This document shows, piece after piece, positions 1 through 11,779 of a stretch of 64,000 nucleotides of DNA. Under the pieces are notes generated by a model that was not told the origin of the DNA, made no database searches, and was given only the letters and a program-made list of their open reading frames with translations. Source of the DNA: Bartonella vinsonii subsp. arupensis OK-94-513 (lineage in GTDB: Bacteria; Pseudomonadota; Alphaproteobacteria; Rhizobiales; Rhizobiaceae); contig NZ_JH725037.1 of assembly GCF_000278235.1 (NCBI RefSeq), positions 875,174 to 939,173 on the forward strand. Direction: 5' to 3'. The first letter of the stretch is position 1. Every line of letters starts with the position of its first letter. The translations under genes were made by a program, and so were the position numbers.

Positions 1-1
1 T

Positions 2-1372
2 TATAAACGTCTCAAAAAAAAATCTAGTTTTTCTTGGATTCAACGTGGCTTAACACCAACGCAAAAGGCGCAAATTATGGCTCTTGGTATTCCAGGGATT
101 GGTTTTCGTACTGAAATTCGTCGTTTTTATCCAAGTGGATCGGTGTTTTCGCATATTCTCGGCATGGTTAATGTTGATAATCAGGGTATAGCGGGGATGG
201 AAAAATATATTGATGATGCTGGCTTGAGTGCTTTGCGTGCTGCTGGTCTTGCAACTGAAGAAGCATTAAAGCCAGTTCAGCTTTCGATTGATGTGCGTAT
301 TCAGACTATTGTGCATGATGAACTTACGAAGGCAATGAAACGTTATAAAGCGCTTGCTGCGGGAGCTGTTATTTTAAATATCCACACTGGTGAGGTTTTG
401 GCTTTGGCATCACTACCAGATTTTGATCCTGGAAATCCTGTTGAAGCTTTGAAAAGTGATCGCCTCAATCGGATGACCGCTGGAACTTTTGAAATGGGTT
501 CTATCATTAAAAGTTTTACAACTGCGATGGCGCTTGATTCAGGACTTTTTCATTTAAAGAGTGTCATTGATGCTTCACAGCCTCTTCAAGCAGGACAGAA
601 TTATTTTATCCGTGATTTTCATGGAAAAAATCGTCCTTTAGCACTTTGGGAAGTTTTTATTTATTCCTCTAACATTGGTTCTGCTAAGGAGGCGTTGGCT
701 GTAGGGATTGATGGACATCGTGATTTTTTGAGACGACTTGGTTTACTTGATCGATTGAAAACAGAATTGCCTGAAGTTGCTCACCCTGTTGTGCCTCGTC
801 ATTGGAAAGATATTCATTCTATGACGATTGCTTTTGGACATGGGATGGCAACAACACCTTTGCAAACGGCAGTAGGAGCTGCTGCTTTAATGAATGATGG
901 GTGGTTGATTGAACCCACCTTTTTGAAACGTACACGGGTAGAAGCTTTAAAATATGCAAAACAGGTTTTAAAACCCAAAACAAGTCAAAATATGCGTTAT
1001 CTTTATAAGTTAAATAGCGATATTGGCTCTGGGCGTAATGCAAAAGTGGAGGGGTATCGAGTTGGTGGTAAGACGGGGACAGCTGAAAAAGTTGAAAATG
1101 GGAAATATTCTAAAACAAAAAATTTCAATAGTTTTCTTGCTGCTTTTCCTATTGAAAATCCTGCTTATGTTGTTTTAACAATTATCGATGAACCTCAGCC
1201 TGAAGATGGACAGCGCTCAGCAACAGCAGCAATGAATGCAGGGCCGATGCTTGCTAATATTATTCGCCGTTCAGCTAGTTTTTTGGGAATAAAACCAGAT
1301 TTTGAAAAAGAATACGAACCTCTTTTGAGCACAGAGAACAGTTCGAGATTTGTGAAACAACAGTCAAATTAA
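2..1372 (+). CDS. ftsI: Division-specific transpeptidase FtsI (PBP3), 5' truncated by window edge
   Basis: Septal peptidoglycan transpeptidase, a membrane-anchored class B penicillin-binding protein of the divisome. The reading frame is open from base 2, so the N-terminal anchor lies outside the window; the ATG at 77 is internal. Three active-site motifs are visible: SxxK (Ser codon at 500, reading SIIK), SSN at 665-673 and KTGT at 1070-1081. Part of the dimerisation domain precedes them. It is followed 17 bases later by murE, as in the usual dcw order. The SxxK context GSIIK replaces the commoner GSTFK but keeps both catalytic residues. Confidence 0.95.
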   Translation, partial: YKRLKKKSSFSWIQRGLTPTQKAQIMALGIPGIGFRTEIRRFYPSGSVFSHILGMVNVDNQGIAGMEKYIDDAGLSALRAAGLATEEALKPVQLSIDVRIQTIVHDELTKAMKRYKALAAGAVILNIHTGEVLALASLPDFDPGNPVEALKSDRLNRMTAGTFEMGSIIKSFTTAMALDSGLFHLKSVIDASQPLQAGQNYFIRDFHGKNRPLALWEVFIYSSNIGSAKEALAVGIDGHRDFLRRLGLLDRLKTELPEVAHPVVPRHWKDIHSMTIAFGHGMATTPLQTAVGAAALMNDGWLIEPTFLKRTRVEALKYAKQVLKPKTSQNMRYLYKLNSDIGSGRNAKVEGYRVGGKTGTAEKVENGKYSKTKNFNSFLAAFPIENPAYVVLTIIDEPQPEDGQRSATAAMNAGPMLANIIRRSASFLGIKPDFEKEYEPLLSTENSSRFVKQQSN

Positions 1373-1389
1373 TATAAAGGTGTGTTATC

Positions 1390-2841
1390 ATGTTGTTTGG
1401 AACAGTTTTTCCAGAATGTATTGAAGATGAAAATCTTTCTTCAATGGAAATAACAGGAATAAGTGCAGATTCTCGGCAAGTTTTGCCAGGATATGTTTTT
1501 GTAGCTGTGCAAGGAAACCAAGGTGATGGCAAACACTATATAGATGATGCACTAAAGCGTGGTGCACGAGCAATCGTTACGGATTGCCCTGTTGTTTTTG
1601 AGAATTTATCTGTTCCAATTTTACGTGTTGGTGATGTTCGTCATAGTTTAGCGATGGCAGCTGCACGTTTTTATGGTTCTCAACCTGAAACTGTAGTTGC
1701 TGTGACAGGAACAAGTGGAAAAACCTCTGTTGTCTCTTTTACTCGGCAAATTTGGACTCATGTTGGATTTTGTGCCGCCAGCATAGGGACAGTAGGCGTT
1801 ATTTCTCCTCACAGGAATGATTCTGGCTCTTTGACAACACCTGATCCAGTCGTCTTGCAGCGCCTTCTTTATGAAGTTTCCAATGAAGGTATTACACATG
1901 TAGCTCTTGAAGCATCTTCGCATGGTCTTGATCAAAGTCGATTGGATGGGGTCCATTTAGCAGCGGCAGCCTTTACCAATTTAGGGCGTGATCATATGGA
2001 TTATCACACAAGCGTAGAGGATTATTTACGTGCTAAGATGCGGTTGTTTGATACAGTTTTGCCACAAGATGCGCCGGCTCTGATTTTTGCAGATGATGTT
2101 TATTCACAAAAGGTTATTGATCAAGTTACAAAAGCAGGCCGTCGTGTTTTAACAATTGGACGGAAAGGGCAATTTATTACTATTAATCGTGTTGAGCATC
2201 AGCGTTCGAAGCAGCGTGTTGAATGTCGTATGGAAAATAATATTTATACATTTGATTTGCCTTTAGCTGGAGATTTTCAGGTAGCCAATGCGCTTATGGC
2301 AGCGGGATTAGCAATTGTAACAGGTGCTTCTCCTGAGAAGGTTTTTCGTTCACTGGAAATTTTGCAGGGAGCTCCTGGGCGATTAGAATTGGTTGGAAAG
2401 ACAGAAAATAATGCGCCTGTTTATATAGATTATGCGCATAAACCAGAAGCTTTAGAGCAGGTATTGCTTTCTGTTCGCCCCTTTACGCAAGGGCGTTTAA
2501 TCCTTGTTTTTGGTTGCGGGGGTGATCGTGATCAAGGAAAAAGACCTTTGATGGGAAAAATTGCAGAACAGAAGGCTGATATTGTTATTGTAACTGATGA
2601 TAATCCGCGCACGGAAATACCAGAAAAAATCCGCAAGGATATTTTACAAGCAGTCCCAAGAGCAATAGAAATAGCAGATCGTGGTGAAGCTATTCGTTAT
2701 GCGGTTGGGCTTCTAAAAGCAGGGGATACGTTAATTATTGCTGGAAAAGGACATGAGAATGGTCAGATTATAGGGCAAAAAACAACACCTTTTTCAGATC
2801 GTGTGAAAGCAATTGAAGCTTTGCAGGAGCGCAATAGATGA
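1390..2841 (+). CDS. murE: UDP-MurNAc-tripeptide synthetase MurE
   Basis: Cytoplasmic ATP-dependent ligase that adds the third residue to UDP-MurNAc-L-Ala-D-Glu. The length of 483 aa is typical. The Mur-ligase P-loop TGTSGKT lies at residues 106-112, and the DNPR motif at residues 404-407 is the established signature for meso-diaminopimelate specificity. The gene overlaps murF by 4 bases, so translation is probably coupled. Confidence 0.97.
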   Translation: MLFGTVFPECIEDENLSSMEITGISADSRQVLPGYVFVAVQGNQGDGKHYIDDALKRGARAIVTDCPVVFENLSVPILRVGDVRHSLAMAAARFYGSQPETVVAVTGTSGKTSVVSFTRQIWTHVGFCAASIGTVGVISPHRNDSGSLTTPDPVVLQRLLYEVSNEGITHVALEASSHGLDQSRLDGVHLAAAAFTNLGRDHMDYHTSVEDYLRAKMRLFDTVLPQDAPALIFADDVYSQKVIDQVTKAGRRVLTIGRKGQFITINRVEHQRSKQRVECRMENNIYTFDLPLAGDFQVANALMAAGLAIVTGASPEKVFRSLEILQGAPGRLELVGKTENNAPVYIDYAHKPEALEQVLLSVRPFTQGRLILVFGCGGDRDQGKRPLMGKIAEQKADIVIVTDDNPRTEIPEKIRKDILQAVPRAIEIADRGEAIRYAVGLLKAGDTLIIAGKGHENGQIIGQKTTPFSDRVKAIEALQERNR

Positions 2842-4259
2842 CAGCTTTATGGGATAAACAAGCGCTTGTTTCTGCAATTGATGGCTTTGTGGTTGGAAAC
2901 ATACCAGAAAGTTTTTCTGGGGTTTCTATTGATAGTCGTACTCTTACAAAAGGTGATATTTTTTTCTGTATTAAAGGGCATCATCTTGATGGTCATGATT
3001 TTGCTGCGCAAGCTTATGCACGAGGTGCAGGCGTTCTTGTTGTTGCAGAAAGTCGTTTGTCTGATATGGAAAAAATATCCGCTCCACTGCTTGTTGTCCC
3101 TGATGTTTTACAAGCCTTAGAACAACTTGCGCAAGCTGCACGCAAGCGTTCAAGAGCTAAGATTATAGCGATAACAGGTTCTGTTGGAAAAACAACGACA
3201 AAAGAAGCTCTCAAGCAAGTGCTTGCAACTGTTGGAAAGGTTCATGCGAATCTTGCTTCTTTGAATAATCACTGGGGAGTGCCGCTTACTTTGGCACGAA
3301 TGCCTATGGAGAGTGATTATGGTATCTTTGAAATTGGTATGAATCATAAAGATGAAATTCGTCCTCTTGTTAAGTTGGTTCATCCGCATGTTGTTCTTAT
3401 TACGCATATTTCTGCAGGGCATATGGGTTTCTTCAAAAATCTTGAGGAAATTGCAGATGCAAAAGCTGAAATTTTTGAAGGGCTAGATGAGGAAGGCATT
3501 GCTGTTTTAAATGCGGATCATGATTTTTTTTCTTATTTAGTTCAAAAGGCAAAGCAATGTGGTGTGAAAAAGATCTTAAGCTTTGGTGAGACTGAAAATG
3601 CTGATTATCAAGCGAGGGATATACGTCTTTTAACAGATTATTCTTCTATGCGTGTCCATATTTCTGGACAAGATAGGGTGATTAAGATTGGTGCTCCCGG
3701 ACGCCATATTCTCCAAAATAGTTTAGGTGTTCTTGCCGTTTGTGATGCTATAGGCGTTGATTTAGAGCATATTTTTCTTTCCTTGGGACGTTTTTCTCTT
3801 CAAAAGGGGCGTGGTGTTCGTTATCGATTATCTTTGCCAAGTGGGGGCGAATTTCATTTAATTGATGAAAGCTATAATGCTAATCCCGCTTCTATGCGTG
3901 CTGCTCTTGATTTGCTTGCTACAGGACCAGTAGGGGAAGGGGGAAGGCGAATTGCTATTTTAGGAGATATGTTGGAGTTAGGAGCTTATAGTGAAAAACT
4001 CCATCGTGATTTAGTAAAGCCCGTGTATCGTTCTGGTGCTGATCTGGTTTTTTTATTTGGTGAGGCAATGAAGTTTTTAGCCACTGATCTGTCCGCGTAC
4101 GTTAAAGTTCATTATGCTGAAAATATTGAAAAGATTTTACCACTTATTTTAGCAGAAATTTCTAATGGAGATCTGCTTATGATTAAATCATCCCATAGTC
4201 TTTATTCATCAGATATTGTGACTGCACTGCTTGATCGCTATAAAATGGTTTCTCTCTAA
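2838..4259 (+). CDS. murF: UDP-MurNAc-tripeptide--D-Ala-D-Ala ligase MurF
   Basis: Adds D-Ala-D-Ala to the UDP-MurNAc-tripeptide, the last cytoplasmic precursor step. The protein is 473 aa. The N-terminal Mur-ligase fold carries SIDSRT near residue 30 and the P-loop [12 protein letters not shown] around residue 110; the C-terminal domain includes [11 protein letters not shown] and GDMLELG. The ATG sits inside the end of murE (ATGA overlap). mraY follows 22 bases after the stop. Confidence 0.97.
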   Translation: MTALWDKQALVSAIDGFVVGNIPESFSGVSIDSRTLTKGDIFFCIKGHHLDGHDFAAQAYARGAGVLVVAESRLSDMEKISAPLLVVPDVLQALEQLAQAARKRSRAKIIAITGSVGKTTTKEALKQVLATVGKVHANLASLNNHWGVPLTLARMPMESDYGIFEIGMNHKDEIRPLVKLVHPHVVLITHISAGHMGFFKNLEEIADAKAEIFEGLDEEGIAVLNADHDFFSYLVQKAKQCGVKKILSFGETENADYQARDIRLLTDYSSMRVHISGQDRVIKIGAPGRHILQNSLGVLAVCDAIGVDLEHIFLSLGRFSLQKGRGVRYRLSLPSGGEFHLIDESYNANPASMRAALDLLATGPVGEGGRRIAILGDMLELGAYSEKLHRDLVKPVYRSGADLVFLFGEAMKFLATDLSAYVKVHYAENIEKILPLILAEISNGDLLMIKSSHSLYSSDIVTALLDRYKMVSL

Positions 4260-4281
4260 TTTTAAGAGGTTTTTTTGTACT

Positions 4282-5352
4282 ATGATGCTGTTTCTTTCTT
4301 TGTTTAGTGATTGGCTTCCAGGTGTCAATGTTTTTCGTTATATTACTTTTCGCACTGTCGCCGCTATGCTTACATCAGGGCTCATTGTGTTTTTATTTGG
4401 TCCTAGCATTATTGCTTCTCTTAAATTGAGGCAGGGAAAAGGGCAGCCCATTCGCGCTGATGGCCCTCAAACACATTTTAAGAAGGCCGGAACACCTACC
4501 ATGGGCGGATTGATGATTTTAACGGGCACTGTGGTATCTGCACTTTTGTGGTGTAATTTATCAAATCTTTATTTTTGGGTATCTCTCTTCGTTATGCTTT
4601 CCTTTGGGGCAGTTGGTTTTTATGATGATTATCTTAAGGTGACAAAACAAACACACAAAGGATTTTCTGGGAAAGCACGGTTGAGCTTAGAGTTTTTTGT
4701 TGCAGCGATTGCTGCTTTTATTCTCTTACAAGTTGGCTCTTCTGGATTGGCTTTGCCCTTTGTGAAAGAGTATTTTATTAATTTGAGCTGGTTTTTCATT
4801 CCTTTTTCTGCTTTTGTCGTAGTCGCAACTGGTAATGCGGTGAATTTAACGGATGGTCTTGATGGGCTTGCTATTGTTCCTGTGATGGTTGCAGCTTTGT
4901 CTTTTGCTCTGATTTCTTACCTTTCTGGTAATATCAATTTTGCGGATTATCTCCAAATTCGGTATGTGTCAGGAACGGGTGAGTTGGCTGTTTTATTGGG
5001 TGCTGTTGTTGGTGCGGGGCTTGGTTTTTTATGGTTTAATGCGCCACCTGCAGCTATTTTTATGGGGGATACTGGTTCGTTGGCTCTTGGTGGGCTTTTG
5101 GGTATTGTTGCTGTCGCAACCAAGCATGAAATTGTTTTGGCTCTTATTGGTGGGCTTTTTGTCCTAGAAGGGTTTTCAGTTGTTATTCAAGTTGGTTATT
5201 TCAAATTAACCAAAAAGCGTGTATTTCTTATGGCGCCAATACATCATCATTTTGAGAAAAAAGGGTGGACTGAAAGTCAAATTGTAATACGCTTTTGGAT
5301 TATTTCAATTGTTCTCGCTCTCATCGGTCTTTCAACACTTAAGTTGCGGTAA
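4282..5352 (+). CDS. mraY: Phospho-MurNAc-pentapeptide transferase MraY
   Basis: Integral membrane enzyme that transfers phospho-MurNAc-pentapeptide to undecaprenyl phosphate, forming lipid I. The ATG at 4282 is preferred over an upstream in-frame start at 4231 because AAGAGG at 4264-4269 is a reasonable ribosome binding site and 4231 lies inside murF. The resulting 356 aa is a normal length with about ten membrane segments. Family motifs seen are TPTMGG, the Asp-rich [15 protein letters not shown] and the C-terminal PIHHHFE. Confidence 0.96.
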   Translation: MMLFLSLFSDWLPGVNVFRYITFRTVAAMLTSGLIVFLFGPSIIASLKLRQGKGQPIRADGPQTHFKKAGTPTMGGLMILTGTVVSALLWCNLSNLYFWVSLFVMLSFGAVGFYDDYLKVTKQTHKGFSGKARLSLEFFVAAIAAFILLQVGSSGLALPFVKEYFINLSWFFIPFSAFVVVATGNAVNLTDGLDGLAIVPVMVAALSFALISYLSGNINFADYLQIRYVSGTGELAVLLGAVVGAGLGFLWFNAPPAAIFMGDTGSLALGGLLGIVAVATKHEIVLALIGGLFVLEGFSVVIQVGYFKLTKKRVFLMAPIHHHFEKKGWTESQIVIRFWIISIVLALIGLSTLKLR

Positions 5353-5356
5353 AACT

Positions 5357-6757
5357 TTGATTTCAGTTGCGTGTTATAAGGGTCAAAAAGTTGCTTTATT
5401 TGGTTTAGGGCAATCAGGATTAGCTGCTGCGCAAGCTCTGATCAAGGGCGGTGCAGAAGTGGTTGCGTGGGATGATAATCCTTCAGGTATACAAGCTGCT
5501 TTTCGGCAAAATATTCCAACGAGAGATCTTCGTTATGCGGATTGGTCAGAATTTGTTGCATTGATTTTAGCTCCTGGAGTTCCTTTAACTTATCCTAAGC
5601 CTCATTGGGTTGTTGAGAAAGCACGTCAAAAAGATATAGAAATTATCGGTGACATTGAATTATTTGTTCGTGCACGTAATCATTTTTTACAGCATTATGG
5701 TTTTTGCGATCATAATGTCCCGTTCATTGCTATTACCGGCACGAATGGGAAATCAACAACGACAGCTTTGCTTACTCATTTGTTAGAACAAATGGGCTAT
5801 GATGTGCAGATGGGCGGAAATATTGGGACTGCAATATTAACGCTTAAACCATTTGTTAAAAAACGTATTTATGTGATTGAATGTTCATCATTTCAAATTG
5901 ATCTCACCCCCTCTTTACAGCCAACTGTTGGACTTTTATTGAATGTGACTCCGGATCATATTGATCGCCATGGTAGTTTTGATCTTTATATACAAGCCAA
6001 ACGGCATTTAGTTGCTAAGGCTTCTCATGCTTTGATTTCAGTTGATGATGTCGCTTGCAAAGCTTTGTATCATCAATTGCTTCATGAAAATCATAAAGTT
6101 GAAGCAATTTCCAAAGAACACTTTGTTGAAAATGGTTTTTATGCAGATGGGACGAAACTCTTTGCTGTTCGTCATGGACAGCGTCATATGCTTGCAGATC
6201 TTGCTCATATGACTGCATTGCGCGGTCGTCACAACGTACAAAATGCTCTTATGGCGTTAGCAGCATTGCAGACTTTAGGAATAACGGATCCACAGATAGA
6301 AAAATATTTAGCAAATTATAAAGGATTGGCTCATCGTATGCAACAAGTGCGTAAAATGGGAGCGGTTTTGTTTATCAATGATAGCAAGGCTACAAATGCA
6401 GATGCATCAGCTCCTGCACTTTCTGCTTTTCATGATATTTTTTGGATTGTTGGAGGACAGGCAAAGGAAGGTGGAATTCATTCTTTGAGAGGCTTTTTTC
6501 ATAAAATTCGAAAAGCTTATTTGATTGGGACGGCGGCAGAAGAATTTGCCAGCGTTATTGGATCTGCTTTTCCTTTTTCGATGAGCTTAACTTTGGAAAA
6601 TGCGGTGCGCGAAGCTGCTGCTGATGCCATGTGTTGCAAGGCGAAAGAGGTTGCGGTTCTCTTTTCACCCGCTTGTGCAAGTTATGATCAATTTAAAAAT
6701 TATGAAATGCGTGGAGAAGCGTTTGTTTCTTTTGTTATGCAGTTAAAGGACACATAA
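5357..6757 (+). CDS. murD: UDP-MurNAc-L-Ala--D-Glu ligase MurD
   Basis: Adds D-glutamate to UDP-MurNAc-L-Ala in the cytoplasm. A TTG start at 5357, five bases after the mraY stop, gives 466 aa and begins [18 protein letters not shown], the usual MurD N-terminal nucleotide-binding start. An upstream in-frame ATG at 5309 would lie within mraY and add 16 unrelated residues. The P-loop [12 protein letters not shown] and the downstream motif INDSKATN are present. The start codon is inferred; the identity is firm. Confidence 0.94.
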   Translation: MISVACYKGQKVALFGLGQSGLAAAQALIKGGAEVVAWDDNPSGIQAAFRQNIPTRDLRYADWSEFVALILAPGVPLTYPKPHWVVEKARQKDIEIIGDIELFVRARNHFLQHYGFCDHNVPFIAITGTNGKSTTTALLTHLLEQMGYDVQMGGNIGTAILTLKPFVKKRIYVIECSSFQIDLTPSLQPTVGLLLNVTPDHIDRHGSFDLYIQAKRHLVAKASHALISVDDVACKALYHQLLHENHKVEAISKEHFVENGFYADGTKLFAVRHGQRHMLADLAHMTALRGRHNVQNALMALAALQTLGITDPQIEKYLANYKGLAHRMQQVRKMGAVLFINDSKATNADASAPALSAFHDIFWIVGGQAKEGGIHSLRGFFHKIRKAYLIGTAAEEFASVIGSAFPFSMSLTLENAVREAAADAMCCKAKEVAVLFSPACASYDQFKNYEMRGEAFVSFVMQLKDT

Positions 6758-6888
6758 ATTAAAAAAATATTTTTACGTTAAGACTCCGGAATCTTTTTTT
6801 GTGTAATTCAGTTTTTAAAGTGTTTTGCTAAAAAAGACAGGAACCATATCACTTTGAGTCGAATTATGAAAAAAATAAGGTGGATATA

Positions 6889-8046
6889 ATGGTTACGCGT
6901 GCAGATAGAGACCCAATTGCTAATTGGTGGTGGACGATTGATCGCTCTATCTTTGCGGCTTGTTTGATTTTAATGGGGATTGGCATTATGTTGTCTTTTG
7001 CAGCAAGCCCCACTATTGCAAAAAAAATCGGAATTACTGATAGTTTTTATTTCGTTAGGTGGCATATCATTTTTAGTATTCCAGCGTTTTTTACGATGGT
7101 TACTATTTCTTTTTTTTCGCTTCGTAATATTCGCCGTTTATGTGCTCTTTTGCTCATTGTAACGCTTGTTCTTATGGTTGCGACCTTGTTTGTTGGTCCA
7201 GAATTAAAGGGAGCGCGGCGGTGGATTCCTCTCTTTGGTTTTTCTGTACAAGCTTCAGAATTCATGAAGCCAGCTTTTGTGGTGATGTCTGCTTGGCTTT
7301 TTTCGGAACAGATACGGGGGAGAGGTATTCCCGGCTACACATTAGCTACTGCACTTTATGCTTTTTGCTGTGTGCTTCTTGTTCTACAGCCTGATATTGG
7401 TCAAACACTTTTAATAAGCGCAACATGGGGCGGTTTGTTTTTTGTTGCTGGTGTGCCTCTCACCATTATTTTCTTGTTTATTGTTTTAGGCATTGTGGGA
7501 ATTGTTTTCGCATATCTTTTTCTTCACCATGTTCGCGAACGTATCAACAGCTTTTTGACAGGCGAAGGCGATACTTTTCAAGTGGATGTAGGACGTGATG
7601 CTATTTTGAATGGTGGTTGGTTTGGGAAAGGACCAGGAGAAGGAACCGTGAAACGTATCATTCCTGATAGCCATACAGATTTTGTGTTTTCCGTTGCTGC
7701 TGAAGAATATGGTATTATTCTTTGTCTTTTCATCATGATGCTTTTTGGCTTTATTGTTATGCGTTCATTGTATATAGCATTAAATACGCGTGACTCATTT
7801 ATACGTCTTGGTATTACTGGCATAGCGATGATGATTGGTTTTCAATCGGCCATTAATATGGCAGTTAATCTTCATTTAATCCCTCCAAAAGGTATGACAT
7901 TGCCGTTTATTTCTTATGGTGGTTCATCTATGTTGGCGATTGCATTTTCAATGGGCATTTTGCTGAGTTTAACACGCCGTTGGCCAGAAGCACGCCTATC
8001 AGCTTTTTCCTCTTCTTCTGTTTTGGATGGCACTTATGACTCGTAA
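6889..8046 (+). CDS. ftsW: SEDS peptidoglycan polymerase FtsW
   Basis: Polytopic membrane glycosyltransferase of the divisome that polymerises lipid II and works with FtsI. The ATG at 6889 is preceded by AAGGTGG at 6876-6882; an in-frame GTG three codons upstream is less likely. The protein has 385 aa and about ten hydrophobic segments. SEDS hallmarks seen are RRWIPLFGFSVQASEFMKP, LQPDIGQT and the C-terminal PFISYGGSS. The 3' end overlaps murG. A 130-base gap separates murD and ftsW, so an internal promoter is possible. Confidence 0.96.
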   Translation: MVTRADRDPIANWWWTIDRSIFAACLILMGIGIMLSFAASPTIAKKIGITDSFYFVRWHIIFSIPAFFTMVTISFFSLRNIRRLCALLLIVTLVLMVATLFVGPELKGARRWIPLFGFSVQASEFMKPAFVVMSAWLFSEQIRGRGIPGYTLATALYAFCCVLLVLQPDIGQTLLISATWGGLFFVAGVPLTIIFLFIVLGIVGIVFAYLFLHHVRERINSFLTGEGDTFQVDVGRDAILNGGWFGKGPGEGTVKRIIPDSHTDFVFSVAAEEYGIILCLFIMMLFGFIVMRSLYIALNTRDSFIRLGITGIAMMIGFQSAINMAVNLHLIPPKGMTLPFISYGGSSMLAIAFSMGILLSLTRRWPEARLSAFSSSSVLDGTYDS

Positions 8047-9172
8047 AAAAGTTATTGTTTTGGTGGCTGGTGGTACAGGTGGGCATCTTTTTCCTGCTGA
8101 AGCACTTGCTGTGGAATTAAGACAACGTGGATATGATGTCCATTTGGCAACAGATGAACGAGCTCGATGTTTTGTTCGCTGTTTTGATGAGGAGCATACG
8201 CATATACTATCATCAGCAACATTTACGCGGCGTCATCCTTTCGCACTCATAAAAACATGTTGGGCTTTGTTAAAAGGAATGGGGCAATCATTGGCATTGT
8301 TTTATAAATTGCGGCCTGTTCTTGTTGGTGGGTTTGGAGGATATCCTACCTTTCCTCCTCTTGTTGTGGCTGTCTTAATGAGGCGTGTAACATTTATTCA
8401 TGAGCAAAATGCCGTTATGGGACGTGCCAATCGCATGTTGGCTGCTTTTGTGCGCGCCATAGCGGGTGGTTTGTTGTCACCAAATCATACTTATGCGCAT
8501 AAAATACTTCTTACGGGCAATCCTGTGCGTGAGGCTGTTCTTAAAGCAGCAGAAATTCCTTATCATTCTTCAACTGGTGAAAAGCCATTTCATTTCTTAA
8601 TTTTTGGTGGTAGCCAAGGGGCTTCTTTTTTTTCACGAATTGTTCCAGAAGCAATTGCTTTGTTGGATGATAAAAACCGTAAACGCTTACGGATTGTCCA
8701 ACAAGTTCGGGGTGAGGTTGGAGAATTAATAAAAATCTATCAGGCGATGGGTGTGCAAGCAGAGATTGCCTCTTTTTTTGATGATATGGCTGAACGTATG
8801 GCACAGTCTCATTTTATTTTGTCACGTGCTGGTGCGTCATCCGTTTGTGAAATAGCTGTGATTGGTCGGCCCGCTTTGCTTATCCCATATCCTCATGCTT
8901 TAGATCATGATCAGGCAGAAAATGCAGCACTGCTTGCACATGTGGGAGCTGCTCAAATTGTATCGGAAAAAGATTTAACTGCGCAACAACTGGCCTCTCT
9001 CTTAACAGAAGCCTGTTGTGCACCGCATGTATTGGAAAAACAAGCGCTTGCTGCAAAAAAAGTTGGACAACCTTATGCAACCACTCGCCTTGCTAATATG
9101 GCTGAAGCGTTGATTGCGGGGCAATCATTGTCAGATATAAAAAAGGAGTTTTTTGATGAAAATGCCACTTAA
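8036..9172 (+). CDS. murG: Lipid II synthase MurG
   Basis: Peripheral membrane GT-B glycosyltransferase that adds GlcNAc to lipid I. The ATG at 8036 is preceded by GGATGG at 8024-8029; another in-frame ATG lies at 8027, so the start is uncertain by three codons. The protein is about 378 aa. Motifs are the N-terminal glycine-rich [18 protein letters not shown] in the acceptor domain, and FGGSQGA plus [10 protein letters not shown] in the C-terminal UDP-GlcNAc site. It overlaps ftsW by 11 bases and murC by 17. Confidence 0.96.
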   Translation: MTRKKVIVLVAGGTGGHLFPAEALAVELRQRGYDVHLATDERARCFVRCFDEEHTHILSSATFTRRHPFALIKTCWALLKGMGQSLALFYKLRPVLVGGFGGYPTFPPLVVAVLMRRVTFIHEQNAVMGRANRMLAAFVRAIAGGLLSPNHTYAHKILLTGNPVREAVLKAAEIPYHSSTGEKPFHFLIFGGSQGASFFSRIVPEAIALLDDKNRKRLRIVQQVRGEVGELIKIYQAMGVQAEIASFFDDMAERMAQSHFILSRAGASSVCEIAVIGRPALLIPYPHALDHDQAENAALLAHVGAAQIVSEKDLTAQQLASLLTEACCAPHVLEKQALAAKKVGQPYATTRLANMAEALIAGQSLSDIKKEFFDENAT

Positions 9173-10583
9173 TATAGGCGTTATCCATTTTATCGGAATT
9201 GGTGGTATTGGCATGAGCGGAATTGCTGAGGTTTTTCATAATTTTGGCTATAAAGTTCAAGGATCAGATCAAGTTGAGAGTGCAAATGTTGAACGTTTAC
9301 GGGGAAAAGGAATTCCCGTTCATATAGGTCATCGTGCTGAAAATTTAGGAGAGGCAGAGGTTGTTGTTTTTTCTACTGCTGTAAAAAAAACAAATCTTGA
9401 ATATATTGCGGCGAAAGAAAGACATTTGCCACTTGTAAGACGTGCGGAAATGCTAGCCGAGCTCATGCGATTTCGTCGGGCTATTGCTGTTGGTGGTACG
9501 CATGGTAAAACAACTACCACATCAATGGTAGCCGCACTTCTTGTCGCTGGTCATTTGGATCCAGTTGTAATTAATGGCGGTATTATCAATGCTTATGGTA
9601 CGAATACACGTATGGGAGAAGGGGATTGGATGGTCGTTGAGGCCGATGAAAGTGATGGTACATTTTTAAAGTTGCCTGCTGATATTGCTGTTGTTACGAA
9701 TATTGATGCGGAGCATTTGGATCATTACGGGAATTTTGATGCGGTGCGTCAGGCTTTTTGGCAATTTGTAGAGAATGTTCCTTTTTATGGTTTTGCTGTT
9801 TTGTGTCTTGACCATCCAGAGGTTCAGTCGTTGGCTAGTCGTATTGATGATCGTTGGGTGATTACATATGGTGCAAATCCACAGGCAGATGTTCGTTTTC
9901 TTAATCTTTCAATGGATGGTCAAAAAACGCATTTTGATGTTCTTATTCGTTCGCGCAAAACAGGTAGAAAGACTGAGTTGAAAAATTTGATTTTGCCAAT
10001 GTCTGGGCAGCACAATGTTTCTAATGCAACAGCAGCGATTGCTATTGCTCATGAACTTGGCATTTCAAATGAAACTATAAAAAAAGGCTTAGCAGAATTT
10101 GGTGGAGTAAAACGGCGTTTTACGCAAACAGGAAGTTGGCGTGGTATTGAAATATTTGATGATTATGGGCACCATCCTGTTGAAATAAAGGCTGTTTTAT
10201 GTGCAGCGCGTGAGAGTACAAAAGGGCGTGTGATTGCGATTGCGCAACCACATCGTTATTCACGATTGTATCATTTATTTGATGATTTTGCTGCTTGTTT
10301 TAATGATGCAGATACAGTGTTGATTGCACCTGTTTATGCGGCCGGTGAGGAGCCTATCGCTGGTTTTGGTGCTAGAGAATTGGTTGAACATATTCAAATG
10401 GCGGGTCATCGCGATGTGCGCTTGATTCATGGTTTAGAGGATGCCATTTCGATTGTTTCTACATTTGCTCGCTCGGGGGATTATGTTGTTTTTCTTGGTG
10501 CAGGCAATATCACACAGTGGGCTTATGCGTTGCCTCATCAATTGGCGGTACTTGATAACAATGATAAATTTTCAGCTCATTGA
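9156..10583 (+). CDS. murC: UDP-MurNAc--L-alanine ligase MurC
   Basis: First amino-acid-adding ligase of the peptidoglycan pathway. The ATG at 9156 follows AAAAGGAG at 9141-9148; an in-frame TTG lies one codon upstream. The protein is 475 aa. The N-terminus reads [17 protein letters not shown], the P-loop is [10 protein letters not shown], and EADESDGTF and the YGHHPVE segment of the C-terminal domain are intact. Confidence 0.97.
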   Translation: MKMPLNIGVIHFIGIGGIGMSGIAEVFHNFGYKVQGSDQVESANVERLRGKGIPVHIGHRAENLGEAEVVVFSTAVKKTNLEYIAAKERHLPLVRRAEMLAELMRFRRAIAVGGTHGKTTTTSMVAALLVAGHLDPVVINGGIINAYGTNTRMGEGDWMVVEADESDGTFLKLPADIAVVTNIDAEHLDHYGNFDAVRQAFWQFVENVPFYGFAVLCLDHPEVQSLASRIDDRWVITYGANPQADVRFLNLSMDGQKTHFDVLIRSRKTGRKTELKNLILPMSGQHNVSNATAAIAIAHELGISNETIKKGLAEFGGVKRRFTQTGSWRGIEIFDDYGHHPVEIKAVLCAARESTKGRVIAIAQPHRYSRLYHLFDDFAACFNDADTVLIAPVYAAGEEPIAGFGARELVEHIQMAGHRDVRLIHGLEDAISIVSTFARSGDYVVFLGAGNITQWAYALPHQLAVLDNNDKFSAH

Positions 10584-11538
10584 TGGAGAAGCGCTGTTGG
10601 CGCGATTACAACCGATGTTGGGTGGAATAAAAGGCAAACTTACGCCTAATGTCGAGATGCGTAAAGTGACGTGGTTTCGCACTGGTGGACGAGCAGAACT
10701 TTTTTATCAGCCTGCTGATGAAGCAGATTTAGCTCTTTTCCTTCAAAATCTTCCTGAATCTGTTCCTGTAACGATTGTGGGTATTGGTTCTAATCTTTTG
10801 GTGCGTGATGGGGGAATTCCCGGTGTTGTTATTCGTCTTTCGGCTAAAGGTTTTGGCCAAGTGCAGCAAGTTTCTCCAACGCGTTTTTTTGTTGGCGCTG
10901 CTACGGCAGATAAACATTTAGCAGCAGCGGCTTTAGAAGCTGAGATTGCAGGTTTTCATTTTTATCATGGTATTCCTGGAGGTCTTGGAGGAGCACTCAA
11001 AATGAATGCAGGGGCTAATGGTATTGAGACAGCAGCACGTGTTGTTGAGGTTTATGCCTTTGATCGTAAAGGACGGCGTCATATCTTGAGTTTGGAGGAT
11101 ATGCAGTATTCCTATCGCCATTGTAATGTTCCTGAAGACTTTATTTTTACTGCCGCTTTATTGGAAGGTCAGCGAGGAAATAAAGACGATATTCGTGCCG
11201 CTATGGATGAGGTTGTACTTCATCGAGAAACAGTACAGCCTGTTCGTGAAAAAACAGGTGGTTCAACTTTCCGAAATCCTGAAGGTACGTCTGCGTGGCG
11301 CGTTATTGATGAAGCGGGATGCCGTGGTTTACGGGTTGGTGGTGCTCAAATGAGCGAAATGCACTGTAATTTTATGATTAATACGGGACAGGCAACAGGC
11401 TATGATCTTGAAGCATTGGGTGAAAAAGTGCGTGCTCGTGTTTTTGCTCACTCGTCTCACCTATTGCAGTGGGAAATATGGCGTGTTGGTCAATTTGAAC
11501 AAGGTCGTCATGTTCTCTCTTTTGAGCAGTCCCATTGA
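10561..11538 (+). CDS. murB: UDP-N-acetylenolpyruvoylglucosamine reductase MurB
   Basis: FAD- and NADPH-dependent reductase that produces UDP-MurNAc. The ATG at 10561 overlaps the murC end by 23 bases and gives 325 aa starting [14 protein letters not shown] frame open further upstream from 10441 lies inside murC and is not coding. Visible motifs are SNLLVRDGG and [18 protein letters not shown] in the FAD domain, [15 protein letters not shown] (with the catalytic Ser) and a C-terminal substrate-binding segment. A 241-base gap follows before ddl. Confidence 0.95.
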   Translation: MINFQLIDGEALLARLQPMLGGIKGKLTPNVEMRKVTWFRTGGRAELFYQPADEADLALFLQNLPESVPVTIVGIGSNLLVRDGGIPGVVIRLSAKGFGQVQQVSPTRFFVGAATADKHLAAAALEAEIAGFHFYHGIPGGLGGALKMNAGANGIETAARVVEVYAFDRKGRRHILSLEDMQYSYRHCNVPEDFIFTAALLEGQRGNKDDIRAAMDEVVLHRETVQPVREKTGGSTFRNPEGTSAWRVIDEAGCRGLRVGGAQMSEMHCNFMINTGQATGYDLEALGEKVRARVFAHSSHLLQWEIWRVGQFEQGRHVLSFEQSH

Positions 11539-11575
11539 GTTATTGGGTGCAGTAAAAAAACTACAATAAAAAATT

Positions 11576-11692
11576 GAGTCATTTCAAAGAGATAATAAAA
11601 AAATTCCATTAAGAATCAATAAATTAACAGAGAAGCTCTTGCGTCTTGCGCCTGAGTCTGATTCATTATGAAAAATGCTAGGTTATTGATTC
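11576..11692. promoter_or_regulatory. Cluster of five GANTC sites upstream of ddl-ftsQAZ
   Basis: The 241-base gap between murB and ddl contains GANTC at 11576, 11613, 11654, 11660 and 11688, five sites in 117 bases. GANTC is the target of the CcrM cell-cycle methyltransferase of alphaproteobacteria. The cluster lies just upstream of a likely ddl-ftsQ-ftsA-ftsZ transcription unit. A TATATA-like stretch and the ribosome binding site GAGGAGG lie between the cluster and the ddl start. The regulatory role is inferred. Confidence 0.5.
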
Positions 11693-11779
11693 GCAAGGAT
11701 AAATCTTAGTATTTTCTGTATGTGGTGTGAGTGGTTTTTATGTAGTCTATATATAGTAGGCAGAGGAGGGTGAGTTGTT

